Shown here one piece after another: positions 43,039 through 54,472 of a stretch of DNA of 64,000 nucleotides. Location of the stretch: NCBI GenBank assembly GCA_018398585.1, contig JAGTTD010000013.1, positions 31,017,131 through 31,081,130 on the forward strand. The letters run 5' to 3'. This DNA comes from Simmondsia chinensis (taxonomy: Eukaryota > Streptophyta > Magnoliopsida > Caryophyllales > Simmondsiaceae). The notes under the pieces were generated by a model. It worked only from the letters and a program-made list of their open reading frames with translations, was not told where the DNA came from and did no database searches. Both the position numbers and the translations under genes were made by a program. Position 1 is the first letter of the stretch. Every line of letters begins with the position of its first letter.

Positions 43039-43749
43039 GTTAACTTGTTATAATAAGAAAAAAACATTAAACTCCTTTTTTCATAATATTATATTACTAT
43101 GACTTAAATGATGCAAAAATTAAATTAATATAATTAAAAATATAAAAAATAAATTAAAATAATAATGACTCATCCACCTTTGTCAAATTTATAGACTTTT
43201 GGTTCAAAAAAAAAAAAAAATTATAGACTAGAGTGTTACAGCCTTTTATATTTTTAACATTTTAAAATTAAGAAAAAGCTCATGTTGACAGTAAAAATTG
43301 TATTTAGTTGACAAAAAATTACAAAAAACCCCCTGTCTTTTGCTTCAAAAATAAAAAAATCTCATATAAATAAAAGCACTCACAAAATCCCCTCACTTTT
43401 AAAAATTTATCACTTAACCCCCATACAATTTATTTTTAACCATTTTGCCCTTAATGTTTAATTTTATTTTTAGAAAAGAATTTTATATTATTAGACAAAA
43501 ATTAAATATTTTATATTTTTACATAAGTTCAGAAGATAAAAAGTATTTTTAAAATTTTCAAAAAAAATATTATGAGATAAAATATAATTTTTTTTGTTGA
43601 GGGACAAAATGGTCAAAAAAAAGTTATTTAGGAGCAAAGTGAAAAATTTTCAAAAGTTAAAGGGGTTTAGTGAGTGATTTTATTAGTGAGGGGGGTTTTT
43701 TGTTATTGAATCACAAGTTAGGGAAGTTTTTTGTAATTTACCCAAAAAA

Positions 43750-44235
43750 AATTTTACATCATTTTTATAGCTGTAATAAAAAGATGAAAAAATATTTTAT
43801 AATTAAGTAAAATGGGATACCTTTCACACCTTATTTCATAAAAATATTTTATAAAGCCCATAATAGCATTAAATATTCTGTACCATGACCTACTTTTACT
43901 TATTTATTATCACCCGTGCCTACCACTACCCCTTTTACCTCATGTCGCTACACTTATCACCCTCCACTATCATGACCAGTCATTACCATTTTTTTTGGAT
44001 AAATGACTAGTTATTACCATGATTATCTCCTACCTACCATTATTAGTTAATTTATATTAATAGTAATTTTTTGCGATTATAGTAGATTGTTTCTTTTTCA
44101 TACTTATATTCGAACACTTTATTATGTAAAAAAAATAATTTCGTGTTGCATAATCAAACAACTCACTATAAAAGATACATATCTTATTGAAACAAATAAG
44201 TAAAAAAAGATAAATTAAAATAAAATGAACTGAGT
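43750..44235. repeat. Degenerate copy of the CGTTTGGTTCAGCTT element
   Basis: Shares ordered phrases with 57740-58300: TAAAAAGATGAAAAAATATT, ATAATTAAGTAAAATG, CATGACCTACTTTTAC, TCGCTACACTTATCACC, ACTATCATGACCAGTCATTA. The ends are eroded. Confidence 0.5.
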
Positions 44236-44293
44236 TATTGACATCTAAGTGAAAAACTCTAAGGATCGAAGCTCATCCCCTCTCATTGGTGAC

Positions 44294-45007
44294 TAGGGGA
44301 GCAAATGAGCCGAGCCGGCTCTATATAAAGCTTGTATAGCTAACCTCATCACGAGCTCGAACCAAGCCGAGCCCGAGCCTAATAAAGCTCGAGCTTGTGA
44401 GTTTGCTAGCCTAAATGAGCCTAAATATAAGATAAGAATCTAATTTAAATTTTAATTATAATAATTTTATTATAAAACAAAATTATATATTTACATCCAA
44501 AGAATTGCACGTTTCCAGCAGCGCATTCATGACTAATGGCCCTTTAGCTTCCTTCTTTACTATGCATGCCGTCTCAAATTCCTTGCCAGTTTTTTTTTTT
44601 AAACTATATCTTCCCGTTTTAGCTTAATTGTTGCATTAAGCCAAAAAAAAAAGCCATTTAGTTGATCTTTTAGGCTTATAATCACATCATTAAAATTTTA
44701 AAACAAGTATGTTTTTCCTCTTAATTTTTCTTATGATGTTGAATTATTGTGACTTATTTTACTTTTTAAAGATACATGAACATTATATTTAAAGATTATG
44801 TAATAGATATAAATTAGTTTGAGCTTGAACTATTGGCGAGCCAAGCTCGAGCCTATGACGAGCCGAGCCCGCGCCCACAACAAGCCGAGCTCGAGCCCCA
44901 AATTTCCAAGTTCACCGAGCCCCAGTCGAGCTAAATGTTGACGAGCCGAGCCTTGAGCCTAATGAGCTCGGGCTCGGCTCGGCTCGGCTCGGCTCATTTA
45001 CACCCCT
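44294..45007. mobile_element. Best preserved GAGCC-rich hAT-like element (714 bp)
   Basis: Starts TAGGGGAGCAAATGAGCCGA and ends GGCTCATTTACACCCCTA. TTGGTGAC (44286-44293 and 45009-45016) is a perfect 8-bp duplication at the outer edges, and TAGGG fits the hAT terminus rule YARNG. Subterminal zones are dense GAGCC/CGAGC arrays on both sides; the centre is AT-rich and non-coding. The subterminal arrays probably reflect transposase-binding sites (inference). Confidence 0.8.
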
Positions 45008-45107
45008 ATTGGTGACCCCTTATCAGGAAAGTTAAAACCTCATTACCACTGTTAAAATAATAGCGATTTGAGCCAATCAAGGACAAGCACCAATGCAAGC
45101 CGGTGTA

Positions 45108-45370
45108 AAGCAAAGCAAAACAAAGCAACAAGCCCAGTGCCCCAAGGGCTCTCACCTAAGCAGGGCTTGGGGGAAGTGGTGGATATACGCAAACTTACCC
45201 CTTCAGGGTGCTATTCTAAAGGGAGGCTGTTTTCAAGAGCCCCCAATCTGAGGAGTGCAACGCGAGGACTTCACAGGAGGTCACCCATCTTGATACTACT
45301 CTCACCCAAGTACGCTTAACTTCGAAGTTCTAATGAAATCCGGTGCTCGCGTATTGGTACCTTCTTAGGT
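45108..45370 (-). mobile_element. 5S rRNA-headed SINE
   Basis: Duplications CAATGCAAGCCGGTGTA (45091-45107) and CAATGCTAGCAGGTGTA (45371-45387) differ at two bases. The minus strand starts AGAAGGTACCAATACGCGAG, the second 5' variant, followed by the 5S head and body. Its tail is GCTTTG-type instead of pure TTG. Confidence 0.9.
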
Positions 45371-46601
45371 CAATGCTAGCAGGTGTAGTCCTGACAATTT
45401 CAAGCCTCCAAGCAAACGTTACAAATAGTCCCTTTATATATATTAACATTGCTCTTGATAAAACAATACTAATATTTTTTTTTTTAAAAAAAAAATACTA
45501 ATATAACAAACTCTAAAAATTCTAATCATAAAACATATCAACATTAACAATTGAGACTGACAACCAAAACTCCTAACATATGAGGTCCTTAAAATTTGGG
45601 AACTTCAAGCAGTTGTTTAAGTTGCTTGAAGCTAAAGTCGACTAGATCACTAAAATTAGTGGCTCATCAACTGGTTATGTTGCCATGGGTTTAAACATCA
45701 ACCATCATTGTTTTGATCTGAGAGGCTTTGTATCCCCTCATACCTAATCGAGGTTGTTAAAATCAATATTCTATTTAAAATCAGTAGGAGCTTTTAGAAT
45801 CGAAATCATAAAATTGAATCAAGAATCGTAAAATTCCACTAAATATATATTATAATTATTTTTTATATTATTATCAATTATAAGAACTTTACTTATATAG
45901 GCATATATAAGAAACATAATCAAATATAATAAAAAGATTAGATATGTCATTTTATACTACAATAATTATATGAACTTTTAAAATAGAAGCTGCTAATCGA
46001 ACTTTATATTATAGTTAAAACATAAAACTAAACTTAACTTATGTTTCTTGAACGTATATAATACTTAATTAACTTTATTTACTTCAAAAATAATAAAGTA
46101 AGTTCATTTATAATATATTCTTAATTTCTTTACATTTTAACTTTTTATTGTATATGTTGATAGAATCAAAGTCGGATCGGTAGAATCGTAAAATCGTATT
46201 AAGATTCCATCCATCAATTCATGTAACATCAATGAATCGTAAGATTCAACAAAATTAAGATTCTACTCATAATTCAGATCGGTCAGCAACTATGAAATCG
46301 TAAAATCGTAAGATTCTAAAATTCGAATTGAGATTTTAATAACCATGTACCTAATATGCTAGTGTTCCTACTCAGGGAAAATGTTGTATACTCCTTGCTA
46401 CTCCTAAAAGAACCATCACTAAAACAAAAGAACAAATCTAGGCCCATTTACAAACAAAACACATTTTGAGTACACTCTGAACTATTGATTTACATGATTG
46501 GAAGTAACCAATTAGGTTTACAACGAAACGTAGAAATCGATCACTGACCTGATTTGGATATAACTGTATGTTCTGGAGCCAATGCAATAACATATACCAG
46601 T

Positions 46602-49600
46602 TCAATCATCATCATCATCAAGATCAAGTACCATTCTGAGCTTCCTTCTTTTTGACAAGCTCTTGGGTGAAGCGCTGTAATGCGTCTCGTCCCCTGAATC
46701 CGCCAACTCATCATATTTTTCTCGATCATCTTTCATATCATCATTCTCATCACCTGGTGTTAAAATTCTCTCCCCTCTACTGCTGCTGCCATAAGTTTCT
46801 GCAGCTTCAGTTTCATCCTGTTTCTCCCTGAGGAAGACAAGGGACAAAATGCTATTCATATTTGGATTGCTAAGGCCTTGTTTGGAATCGTTTTCTATTT
46901 GTAGTTTTTGGAAACTAAAAACCATACTTTATAAATGATTCTATTTTTTTTTTTTTTTGGTCTTTTATCTAAAGATAGAGGCCATAAATAGGAGTATCAT
47001 TTTTCACTTCTACATGGGGGCGAAAACGAACCAAACGTTCGATGAACTACTTGTACTCGAAATCGAGTATTGCTCCTTCATGTTCATTTTGGGGTTACTT
47101 TATCGAGCTGAGTTCGAGCACGCTCAGTAAGCTTAACGAGCCAAATTTGAACAAATAGGTATTCAACTCATTAACATTCATGAACACTTCAATAAGGGCT
47201 TATTGATGCCTTGTTGGACAAGAAGTAGCTCGACTTGAAGATTTGGTTTGTTCTTGTACTACATTGCATATCAAATACTCGATTCAATATTCTTTTACAT
47301 TGGTAAGAAAATTATAAATTCCTTCGACAAGGACAACTGGGGAGTGTCAAGTTTAGGACTTAGCTAAAAAGGGGCAGGGATTTTAACCACCAAGCCTCTC
47401 ACACGCACAATATGAAGATACAAAAGTTATCGGTATCGGAAAATGTTGAGCAAATTACCTGGCCAATTGAGAAAATCCATTTTGAGACTCATTTTCAGCA
47501 ACGGGCTCTTGAATTGAAGCACTTAGGAGCTTCTCCTCTTGATTTAAATGAGCTTTCCTTGATTTCCTTTTACAGTAAAAGAGAATTAGCTTTTCATCAC
47601 ACAGACAAATAGTATACAACAGCAACAGAAAATCCAATGCCTGAAAGGCTCCCGCCAAGGCAGGGACAAAAACAAACAAAAGAGTAGACAAAAAAAATTG
47701 TTGCCACTAATATTCTCAAACAAATTCAACTTGCTATATTCTAGCTTTGACCCAGCAGGCTCGCTTAAGCAATTAGGGTTTTGTATGTCTGGGTGTTTAC
47801 TCGTGAGAGCACTAGTTGTATCATCCTCTCTTTTTAGCCGGCCGTTGTTTTTCCTTCAAGTTAAGGGTTTTCCATGTAAATTTGTGTTCTCATTTTCTCT
47901 CTCTATTCTCAGTTTCTTTCACATATATTCGTTAGCATCTAAATCGAGCCCTAATCTTAGATATTTTGCCTAACACAAACAACAGTAAAAGCTCCATAAA
48001 GTTGATCTTCTCAACCTGCGTCATTCGTTCTTCATAGTTTTTACTTAATCGGTGGATAGGAGCATACTGGGAGTGAACTAAGCACCAATCTGAACGCCCC
48101 TTCTAACAATAAATATGGCTGTTGTAACACAAGGAATCAGGTTAAACATAGTTACAAGCTCTCACACCCTTATCGGATTTTCCTGTTTTACAGCAAGAGA
48201 ATCTAATTCCCCAATGAATGATCGAGTTTGAAAAGCTCTGACGTTATAAAGCTAATCATCCAAAATATATAGATGCCAAAACACAAACATGACAGGCATG
48301 AAATAACTATATATAAGCACAGGTTCATGAAAAGAATGCATTACATTTGTCGGGAGCAAAACTATCTCAAAAGTTTAAGTTAATAGGTGAAGATTCAAAA
48401 ATAGTTTTATACTCTAGCACACCCCCTAAATACCCATTAGGTTTAAAGCATGGACAATATACAAACTCACCGTGTACATTGTGCTTCAATTGTAGTGTAT
48501 TAAGGGTGACGATTGATGGGATTTGAACTCATGACTTTTTGGTCAACATGGCTATGAAATTATATCAACGGACCATCCCAAAAAGGCTTAAGTTGATGAA
48601 TGAGAGCTCAAATAGCTTTATACTCTCATGCCCTCTCATGTAAATGCCACTAGGCATAAAGCGCAAATAATACATAAGTCCATCTCATACATTCTACTTC
48701 AATCGTACTGTATTAAAAATGAGAGTTGTTGGGATTCAAACCCATAACCTTTTGGTCAATAAGGCTATGATAATACGTCCGAATGAACTATCCCAAAAGT
48801 TTTAAGCTAATGGGTGAAGGCCCAAAATAATTTTATACTACAGCAACATGAAATACCAAAGAGAAAAAGGAACAGACTCTGGTAAAGCGCTAATGTCCTG
48901 ATGGACCTACGCAGTTTTGCGAAATCACTTCCCTTTTTGAGCTAACTTTAGCAGTATGAAGTGCATTTACCAAGTCAAATAGTTTTGCACTGTTGCTTTC
49001 CATTCTTGGACACTTATAACCAGGATTGATCAAGTTTCAAAGCAACGAAAGTACTTGCTTAAGGTCCCCAATTTACCAAAGACTTATTTGAATATTAGTT
49101 GTATTATCAGTTTTCTTCTGCTACATAGCATTCATAATTGGAGAAATAACTACTTAAATGATATATTATAAAACACATATGAACATATATAATATAAAGG
49201 ACTAACATATTAGCGGATGTTATAATATTAAATAGATCATTTGAGGTGTTCTTAAGCTGGGTTGAACACCTCGGTTATCCAAATAAAGCCTAGAGATCAA
49301 ACTTGCAGTGGACCCCTAAAATCTCATGACTCCAATTTTCAATAGCATTGAAATCTAGATCCAAGGCCAAAGTGGACGAATATTGGGCATCACATAGAGG
49401 AGAGAGAGAGAGAGAGAACTCGCGTACTTTAGAACATAGCTCAGCATTTCATCATCATACTCGTACAGTGGGGATTCTAAACCGCCATTTTGTTCTAACG
49501 CCTTGTCATTGGATGATCTTGCATTCTCCATACTTTTGCTCCTGAAATTTTGGCAAACTGTCATTAAATTCACAAAATTATTATGCTATCAAAAGGTCAA

Positions 49601-52600
49601 TATAAAAAGGATAAGGAAAGCTCTGCATAGGGCTGTATATGAGCCCGATCTTGTCCGGTTTGATGCTAACTCATCCACGTTTAGCTTTGCTCAAGCTCAG
49701 CTCGAAGCTTGTCAATCTTGGAAACTTCAAGCTCAAGGTAAGTTCATCATAGGCTCAGTTTAGCTCAAACCTAGCTTGACGAATTCCAAACTAAGCTTGC
49801 CATATTTAGGCTCAATTAATCTCCATTTAGGCTCTTCACCTCTGTTAGGCTCAAACTTGGGCTATTATGCATATTTAAGCTAATACGTTGTATTAAAATG
49901 ACGTCACTTAGGCTCTACGAACTCAAGCTTCGCTACACTCGGATGTGGTTTGGTAAGCTCAACAAGACAGCTCACCTAGAGCTCAAGACGAGCTCATCTT
50001 TTGAGGTTTATGAGCTGGCTCACAAGGCTCGACTCATTTACACCCCTTGGCCTCTGCATAACTCCCTTCCCTTCCCTCCCTGAACCCCCTAAATATAATG
50101 TAGACAATATAAATCTGAATGTCCATTAACAATCTATGGTACCTCGGTTTTGTATGTACACCTTAAAATCCAAATGATCCGCAAAATATGTAGCGCTCTC
50201 AAATCGATTTTCAGAAAAGGGAAAGAAACAGTTTTATAAGCGATTGCCATTGATGAAATAAATAACATCCACGGACGGAGAAGAAATGATTAATGAAAAG
50301 TTCACTAATATACAAGGTGATAAAGCAGCAGCAAGTTAGCATTGAAAAATTCCACATCATTCAGTAAATACAGGGTTGGATATAACTCAAAGCAACCCAA
50401 GAAATCACTTGGGTCCCTCAAACTTTAGGGGCCCCCAAAATTTAGAGTATGGATAGTTAATACTAATAAATATTATTATTAAAATTATAATTTGTTGTAT
50501 ATGAAGAATCCCATTTGAAATTTTCGCTTGGGCCTTGAATATGTCAGGACTAGCGCTGAGTAAATGTAAGAGGTAAAATAAGTGGGCATCGCATTTAGGA
50601 CATAGCATATGACATAAAAGCTGTAAAGATTAAATCTAAGTAAGATATAGGTTGAGCCCCCCACTCCCATGAATTAACCAGCAAAATTCAGAGTCAGATG
50701 TGCAATACAGAAACCAACTGAAAGAAGAAGAGGAACAGTAAAGCAGAAAGCAAAACAATACGAAAACATTTCAATAAGCCTTCAGCAAAGCAGACTAGAG
50801 GTCAAATTAAAAACAAGAGCTCACAACAAAGGAAAACATTTTCCTTCACAAATTTTTTTTTTTTTTCCTCAAAAAGTTTGTCTTTCTAGCTAAAAAAAAT
50901 GGTTTCATCCAATAAATTTGTATGAGATTCGCGCTTCACCAAGTTGAGGCTGCATTGAGGCATATGACATGACATTACTGCGAAAAAAGTTTCCCCTACA
51001 TGAGGGAAAATGTTCTTACCTTCTATTGAGAGGAATTTGATTTCCCTCAATGGAGGAAAACATTTTTCATGTTCGTGGTTTTTCCTATGAAGTTATGCAA
51101 AAAGAAAAATAATAGAATCGAGATCGAAAGTATTTTTGCCAAAAAATTGGAGCCTAATATTTGGCCTACTTATATTTAAGTTGCATCATTTAATGAATTT
51201 TATTGTTCTTTTTAGGGTTGGGGGCCCTTTGGAAACAGCCTCTATACATGGTAGCAACCTGTAGAACTAAGGCTGTGTACATCTTACCCTCCCTAGACCT
51301 TGCCTTGGCCGGAGCCTCTTTGAGGCACTGGATTGTTATTGTTGTTGTCCCGATCTGTTGGGGGGTGGTGTTGTTGCATCCTTTTAATGAATTTTCTGGC
51401 CGTACAAATAGGCAATTTACAAGTGTATGTTCCATCTAAGGGCTAAATCACCTTTTTCTTAGTGATGATAATGGTAAGTTGTCAGAATCCTTCTCTTCAT
51501 CTGTAGAAACATTATTAGAAGCCTTGTCTACTGCTTTCTGCTTCCTTTGTCGAGGGACATGTAAGCCAAGTTGCTTGAGTTTACGGGACACTTGGGCTGC
51601 GGTGACAGTGCCATCAGGATTAAGAACATCAGCAATCATGTGGGCGCACCTTTTGTGGTCTTTGAACCTGCCAAATCAACATTCTTAAAGTGAAACCCAC
51701 AGCTCCTGATCATATTTAGTTCCAGAAAATGTATGGCAGCATAGAGAGGTAAAAAAGAACCAAATATTTGACAAACTACTCAGGTTGAAATCGATTAAGG
51801 CTCATTCTTGTTTGTTGGGGGGCTCGATTACTTATTAAGCCGAATTCAAATAGTCTAGATAAGCTTAACAAGCCAAGCTCAAATTGGGGGGGGGGGCCCC
51901 GGGGCTCAACTCCATAATGTTTGTGAATGATTTGATAAGGACTTGGTTAGAGGCTCATTAATGGCTCGATATTAGCCCGATATTGGCTTGATAGTAACTC
52001 AAATTACTCGACTTGGTTCCGAGCTCAACTCGATTGCAAGCTTGGCTTGTATATAATCTCAACTCGGATCGATAAGTCCGTGAGTTGAGTCGAGCCGAGT
52101 ATCGAACCAATATTTCATCAAACCAAATTCAAACAAATGTTTGAAGGCTCGATAAAAGCTCTGCTCGAACTCGAGCTCAATAAGACTTATGGAGCTCGAG
52201 ACAAGCGAGTACTAGTCTTAACTTGGGTTGTTTACACTCCTAATGGCATATAAAGAATGAAGTAAATTATGTCCTTGCACAAAATAAAGCACTCACTGCT
52301 CAAATAGACTTCTAATCATCTGCTCTTGATTTTCATCAAATGCTCGAACTCTCTTTCTGGTGCTTCTGAGAAGATGGCCAAAAGGTTGAACATTATTCCA
52401 AGCATGAAAAACTAAGAAAAGTCTAATTGAACTTAAGAAACATTCTCTAGTTCGTCTTTTGCAGGTTTATGCAAAGATATAGGCTCCATTTGTTTCAAAA
52501 GAAAGCATTTTCCTTGTGGAAAACTTTTCTACATAAAATATTTTCAATCAAAAATATTTTTTCTTAAAACCTTTTTGTCTTCCTACCTAAAAAAATAGTT

Positions 52601-54435
52601 TCATTCTACAAAATTGTAAGGGGGTTCACGCTTAGCCATGTTGAGGTTGAAGCAAAACACGAGGTGAGATCAATGCAAAAAACATTTTCTCCTTCATGAA
52701 GGAAAATGTTTCCCCTTTTTGTTGAAAAAAAGTCAATTTCCCCTCAATGAAGAAAAACACTTCTCAAATTTGGGGTCGTTTTTATAAAGTTATGCAAAAA
52801 AATAGTAGAATTAAGGGGAAAAAGTATCCGTCAAGAACAAACAGAGCCATAGTAAGAACTCAATGATTGAAGAAAAGCCATCAAACTTTACTCACAGAGA
52901 TCTCTGTGAAGAAGTTTCTTCGAGGTGGTCATATCCATTGGATTCATCGTTTCCATCAGATAAATGGGCCCGACATATCCTCTTTTTTGAAGGGAGTTGC
53001 AAACCAAGCTTTCTACATTTACTAGAAACTTGAGCGGGTGAGATGTTTCCATCTGGATCAAGGGCTTCGGCAATGAGACGGCTACAATCTTGCATGTCTT
53101 TGTACCTATAATGTTCTCCAACCATAAATCAAAGCAAAACATTTGGACATGTCCAATGTATATAATAATTGAAAAACAGAAAATTATTGGATAAAGAAGG
53201 GCCTATTTAGTATCATTTTTTAGTTGCAATTTTATTTGGTTAGAAACTAAAAACGAGGTATTGAAAACAATTTTTCTTTTCTTGGTTTTCTGCTTCAGTT
53301 TGTACTCAAATTAGAAAAAAACTGAAAGCAAAAAAAATATATGACAAAATCACTTCAAATATATGTTTTTCACTTTCTTAAAAACCAAAAGCTACAACCA
53401 AAAATGGATACCAAACAAGCCGAAGTAATTCACGATAATTTTCAACTCTAACTCTTCAATTTGAGCACTGGTTCTTCAATTAAATGGAGGGATCGACTTA
53501 AGCAACTTTTCAAAATTTTAGTACAGAGAAGTAAAGGGAAAACAAGGAAAACACAGAACAGTAGCATTATACTTTACTTACTTTTCATAAAGAACACTAG
53601 CATTATTCTGCAATTAAATGGAGGGATTGACTTAAGCAACTTTTCACAAGTTTTTAGTACAGAGAAGTAAAGGGAAAACAGGGAAAACATAGAACAGTAG
53701 CATTATACTGTGCTTACTTTTCAGAGAGAACCCTCAGTTTTTCCTCCAGCTCTTCATTCAAAATGAGTCTTTTCTTCCGTTTAGTGTTCCTTTCAAAATC
53801 AGCTTTTGCAGAATCCTTCCCACTTGAAGAGAAAAAAAATCAACTTTAGAGCAATTTCAATCATATTAAACATAAGAGTTCTGTTAATTAATCTATTCAT
53901 TAAGCCATACAATTTATTGTTCTCACTCCCACCGGCCTCTTCTTGAGCTTCCTCTAGGTCTTCCTCCCTATGCAAAGTTGCATCATAAAAGTCAGGTAAT
54001 AGAAACAGGTCCAAATATATCATCCAAGGCTTGTTTTTGCGTAGAACATTTTCTACCTCAATTCTATTATTGCTTTGCATAACTTTATAGCAACAATTAT
54101 CAATGTGGAAAATGTTTTCTTCTATCAAGGGGAAATTGACTTCCCCTCAATGAAAGAGGAAAACATTTGCCTTCATAGAGGGAAAAATGTTTATCACAGT
54201 GATTTCAAATCATAGGTGTCACTTCAACCTAACTTGACTATGTTTGAACCTCATACAAATCTATAAAATTAAAACATGTTCTTTAGCGTGAAAGATAAAA
54301 AAGTTTAAGAAAAATATTATTTTGATTGAAAATATTTTTTGATCGAACTTCCGATTGAAAATATTAGTGTAGAAAAATTTTTCATACGGAAAGTGTTTCC
54401 CTTTGAACCAAGCAGAGCTTAAATGGGATTTCCAT

Positions 54436-54472
<37 letters not shown>

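Larger units (their letters stand above)
36152..46601. other. 10-kb intergenic region between the kinase and TIMELESS genes
   Basis: No host gene is recognised. Content: a decayed TRIM (36735-36970), SINE bodies (37342-37479; 37711-37850), an RNase H-like LINE remnant (38180-38500), palindromic repeats (39250-39505; 39518-39895), a possible LTR remnant (40400-40960) with adjacent foldback (40962-41108), 5S-headed SINEs (42780-43038; 45108-45370), a foldback copy (43750-44235) and a GAGCC hAT-like element (44294-45007). Remaining tracts (41110-42480, 43055-43740, 45375-46540) are AT-rich without visible structure. Confidence 0.5.

Noticed and set aside
51448..51667. TGA at 51448-51450 as the end of TIMELESS
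   Set aside because: The TGA lies just inside a GT donor (AAAAG|gtgattt). Joining to 49541 and then to 47566 and 46827 keeps the frame and gives the expected acidic C-terminus, so the stop belongs to an intron.
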